A stretch of 8,501 nucleotides of DNA. Origin: Spirochaetaceae bacterium (GTDB taxonomy: Bacteria; Spirochaetota; Spirochaetia; Treponematales; Breznakiellaceae). Shown here piece by piece: positions 6,863 through 8,501 of this stretch (the stretch's first letter is position 1; each line of letters begins with the position of its first letter). The DNA is taken from positions 1-8,501 of the forward strand of contig JAISOO010000180.1 in NCBI GenBank assembly GCA_031275595.1. The letters are read 5' to 3'. Under the pieces are notes generated by a model, which saw nothing but the letters and a program-made list of their open reading frames with translations, did no database searches and was not told the origin of the DNA. The position numbers were made by a program, and so were the translations under genes.

Positions 6863-6891
6863 ATAATATACCAAAAAGTCCCATGGAACAA
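6863..6891 (-). promoter_or_regulatory. Candidate sigma-70-type promoter for def-fmt
   Basis: On the minus strand TTGTTC (6891-6886) and TATTAT (6868-6863) are separated by 17 nt. The -10 matches TATAAT at 5 of 6 positions; the -35 matches TTGACA at only 3 of 6. Transcription would begin near 6856-6857, leaving about 3 nt before the def ATG. This agrees with the missing ribosome-binding site there. Confidence 0.45.
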
Positions 6892-6921
6892 GGCGGGATT
6901 GTCCGGGCACCATAGGCGTTT

Positions 6922-6954
6922 ACCTTCGGAAACTCAACCGGAGTTTCCGGAGGT
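6922..6954. repeat. Strong inverted repeat upstream of def
   Basis: CGGAAACTC (6927-6935) and GAGTTTCCG (6941-6949) form a perfect 9-bp stem around a 5-base loop. After one imperfect pair, ACCT and AGGT extend the stem by 4 bp. No U run follows on either strand, so this is not a standard terminator. The minus-strand start (GGGAACCTCCGGAAACTC) resembles the hairpin at 3649-3680 (GGAAACCTCTGAAAATCTC). Confidence 0.6.
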
Positions 6955-7103
6955 TCCCATAGATAAACTGTCCGCGGGTTTTCATTGTATTTAAACCGGC
7001 GGTGTTCAGTACTCCGCGTTAACCCGTGAAGCTTTTGCTCCCAAAGCGTAGGCCTGTGGCGGCACCCCTGCGCTGCCGTTGTCCGCCCCGGGGTTTTAGG
7101 ATT

Positions 7104-7130
7104 GGCTCCGGGAAACTTATCCCCGGAGCC
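7104..7130 (-). terminator. Hairpin enclosing the dapL stop codon, possible terminator
   Basis: GGCTCCGGG and CCCGGAGCC form a perfect, G+C-rich 9-bp stem with a 9-base loop that contains the TAA stop of dapL. The stem is stable enough for termination, but the minus strand continues AATCCTAAAACC, without a U run. It could be an atypical terminator or a structure protecting the 3' end. Confidence 0.45.
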
Positions 7131-8337
7131 GTCTCAGCCGGCCGCAGGCCTCCTCCACATCGGCGCGGTGGCCGAAGGCGGAAAACCGGATAAAAGACCG
7201 GCCCGCGGGTCCAAAGCCGGAACCGGGGGTGGTTACCACCTGGCATTTTTCCAGGATCTCCGTAAAGACCTCCCAGCTGTCCCGGCCGGGAAACCGGGCC
7301 CAAATATAAGGGGAATTATCCCCCCCCACACAGGGGATCCCCAGGTTCTGCAGGCTAAAGCGGATGAGTTGGGCGTTTCCCAGATAAAAGTCGCATAAGG
7401 CCCGGATCTCCTTAAGTCCTTCCGGTTCCAGGGCGGCAAGCCCGCCGGCCTGGGCTATGTTGGAGGCTCCATTAAAGATCGTGCCGCAGACCCGGGCCCA
7501 ATCGGGATTGACCGGCTCCCCCCCGGCGTATTTCAGTTCCCGGGGAACCACGGTCCAGCCCAGGCGTACCCCGGTAAAGCCCGCGGGTTTGGAGAAGGAA
7601 TTCACCTCGATGGCGCAGGTCTCTGCCCCCTCAATCTCGAAGATCGTCTTGGGAAGGAGGGGATCCCGAATGTACTCCGCATAGGCCGCGTCAAAGATGA
7701 TGACAACCCCCTTTTTTATGGCCGCAGCCACCAGGGCAATAAGCTGCTCCCGGGTCGCCGCCGCTCCCGTGGGGTTGTTGGGGGAACAGAAATAAAAGAC
7801 GCAGTTCTCCGGAAGGGCAGCCAGGTCCGGAAAGTAGTCATTTTCCGCGGTACAGGGAAGGTAACTGATCCCCCCGTAACCTGTGCCGGACCAGGTTCCC
7901 CCGGCTCCGATAAGGACCGACCCGTCCACGTAAACCGGATAAGAGGGGTCCTGGACCGCCACCCGGATTCCCCCGCCAAAGAGGAGCTGGAGCCGGCCTA
8001 TGTCGCATTTGGCCCCATCGGAGATAAAGACCTCGTCGGCGGTAAATTGCCCCTGGTAAAATACCCGGGATATCCCCTCCCGAAGGGAGAGAAGCCCTTC
8101 GTCGCTGTAACCGCTGTACCCCTCAAGGGTGCCGAGCCGCCGGGCCCCTTCCAGAAGCCCCCGGTTGATGTAGGGAAGGATGGGCTCGGTGGTGTTTCCC
8201 ACCCCCAGGCTGATGACGCGCCTCTCCGGGGAGGCGGTTTCCGGGTGGGCCGCGGTATATTCCCGGCGGCGTTTGGCGATTTCCGGAAAAAGATACCCCG
8301 CCTTAAGGGCGGCGAGGCAGGGGTTACGTGGTATCAT
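7117..8337 (-). CDS. dapL: LL-diaminopimelate aminotransferase
   Basis: PLP enzyme that converts tetrahydrodipicolinate and glutamate directly to LL-diaminopimelate, a shortcut to lysine and peptidoglycan precursors that bypasses the succinylase and acetylase routes. The 406-residue product matches the roughly 410 of the family. Visible signatures are GYLFPEIAKR near the N-terminus, GVGNTTEPI (45-53, where GDTTEPI is usual), LEGYSGYSDEGL (71-82), SDGAKCDIGR (106-115), DPSYPVYVD (130-138), CSPNNPTGA (184-192), FDAAYAEYI (215-223), and SFSKPAGFTGVRLGW (247-261) with the PLP lysine at K250. IRFSAFG (383-389) supplies the substrate-binding Arg. AAGGAG lies 6 nt before the ATG, fixing the start; the frame stays open upstream to at least 8475, but that part runs through a hairpin. 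It appears to be its own transcription unit. Confidence 0.93.
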   Translation of the reverse strand: MIPRNPCLAALKAGYLFPEIAKRRREYTAAHPETASPERRVISLGVGNTTEPILPYINRGLLEGARRLGTLEGYSGYSDEGLLSLREGISRVFYQGQFTADEVFISDGAKCDIGRLQLLFGGGIRVAVQDPSYPVYVDGSVLIGAGGTWSGTGYGGISYLPCTAENDYFPDLAALPENCVFYFCSPNNPTGAAATREQLIALVAAAIKKGVVIIFDAAYAEYIRDPLLPKTIFEIEGAETCAIEVNSFSKPAGFTGVRLGWTVVPRELKYAGGEPVNPDWARVCGTIFNGASNIAQAGGLAALEPEGLKEIRALCDFYLGNAQLIRFSLQNLGIPCVGGDNSPYIWARFPGRDSWEVFTEILEKCQVVTTPGSGFGPAGRSFIRFSAFGHRADVEEACGRLRRLRG

Positions 8338-8381
8338 GGAACGCTCCTTTATGTTATCTCGCGGCATACCGATCGTAATAG

Positions 8382-8419
8382 GCAATAAATAACCGCAGAG
8401 CAGAGCTCTGCGGTATTGC
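8382..8419. promoter_or_regulatory. Stable hairpin in the dapL leader
   Basis: ACCGCAGAG (8392-8400) and CTCTGCGGT (8406-8414) form a perfect 9-bp stem with a 5-base loop. Outside it, GCAAT (8382-8386) pairs with ATTGC (8415-8419) across a 5-base bulge. It ends about 45 nt before the dapL start. A short U/A-rich stretch (UAUUUAUU) follows on the mRNA strand, so it may be the terminator of an upstream gene, an attenuator or a leader structure. No known riboswitch was recognised. Confidence 0.45.
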
Positions 8420-8501
8420 TTGCCAAGAAAGCTAAGTGAATAATTCCAATTGTCTGTTTTCATATATTTTTTCATATCCCTCAGGGCGCCGTCCTTGATT
8501 C

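Larger units (their letters stand above)
6854..7116. other. Intergenic region between dapL and def with several inverted repeats
   Basis: This stretch of 263 bp holds the candidate def promoter, the strong hairpin at 6922-6954, part of the hairpin at the end of dapL, and an imperfect G+C-rich inverted repeat around 7056-7087 (GGCGG...CCGCC enclosing CGGCA...TGCCG). No gene is convincing. The concentration of palindromes suggests inserted repeat DNA rather than unique sequence. Confidence 0.6.

Noticed and set aside
6920..6985. Minus-strand ATG frame of 21 codons, rich in Arg and Lys, upstream of def
   Set aside because: There is no ribosome-binding site, its second half is the inverted repeat at 6922-6954, and composition is explained by the palindrome. 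It could be reconsidered if the repeat family encodes similar peptides elsewhere.
8338..8475. In-frame 46-residue extension of DapL
   Set aside because: The ATG at 8337 has an ideal AAGGAG site and gives the normal DapL N-terminus; the extension passes through the leader hairpin.
1..8501. CRISPR array, tRNA, rRNA, transposase or prophage genes
   Set aside because: No regularly spaced direct repeats, cloverleaf, rRNA-like sequence or mobile-element protein was recognised on either strand.

Overview
The window reads as chromosomal DNA from a free-living or gut-associated spirochaete, most likely Treponema or a close relative. This rests on the LL-diaminopimelate aminotransferase, the def-fmt-PASTA gene neighbourhood and the style of the proteins. 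It is inferred by eye; no database search was possible. All eight protein genes lie on the minus strand, so transcription runs from high to low coordinates. Coding DNA is G+C-rich, while the one large intergenic gap has an A+T-rich core.

In transcription order: (1) 8501-8338 is a leader with a strong hairpin, followed by dapL (8337-7117), a lysine/peptidoglycan precursor enzyme whose stop codon lies in the loop of a 9-bp hairpin. (2) 7116-6854 is non-coding, with inverted repeats and a good candidate def promoter that would give an almost leaderless mRNA. (3) def (6853-6368) and fmt (6364-5372) are 3 nt apart and form the N-formylmethionine cycle. fmt carries an unusual insertion encoded by a run of ten Gs. 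(4) After a 150-nt spacer with a hairpin comes a membrane-anchored protein with three PASTA domains (5221-4190), probably a cell-envelope protein. (5) 4189-3597 is a gene-free stretch of about 590 bp with nested inverted repeats. (6) An AAA-type ATPase with a DUF4143-like C-terminus (3596-2376) is followed 12 nt later by the dTDP-L-rhamnose genes rfbA, rfbC and rfbD (rmlA, rmlC, rmlD; 2363-29). Those three overlap by 1 and 4 bases and are clearly one operon. The dehydratase gene rfbB/rmlB, needed to complete the pathway, is not in the window.

Most genes are ordinary housekeeping or sugar-nucleotide genes. No clearly new system is visible. The points worth a second look are the ATPase whose nuclease-like domain seems to have lost its acidic residues, the poly-G tract in fmt, the near-leaderless def start, and related hairpins in front of the PASTA and ATPase genes that suggest a dispersed repeat family.
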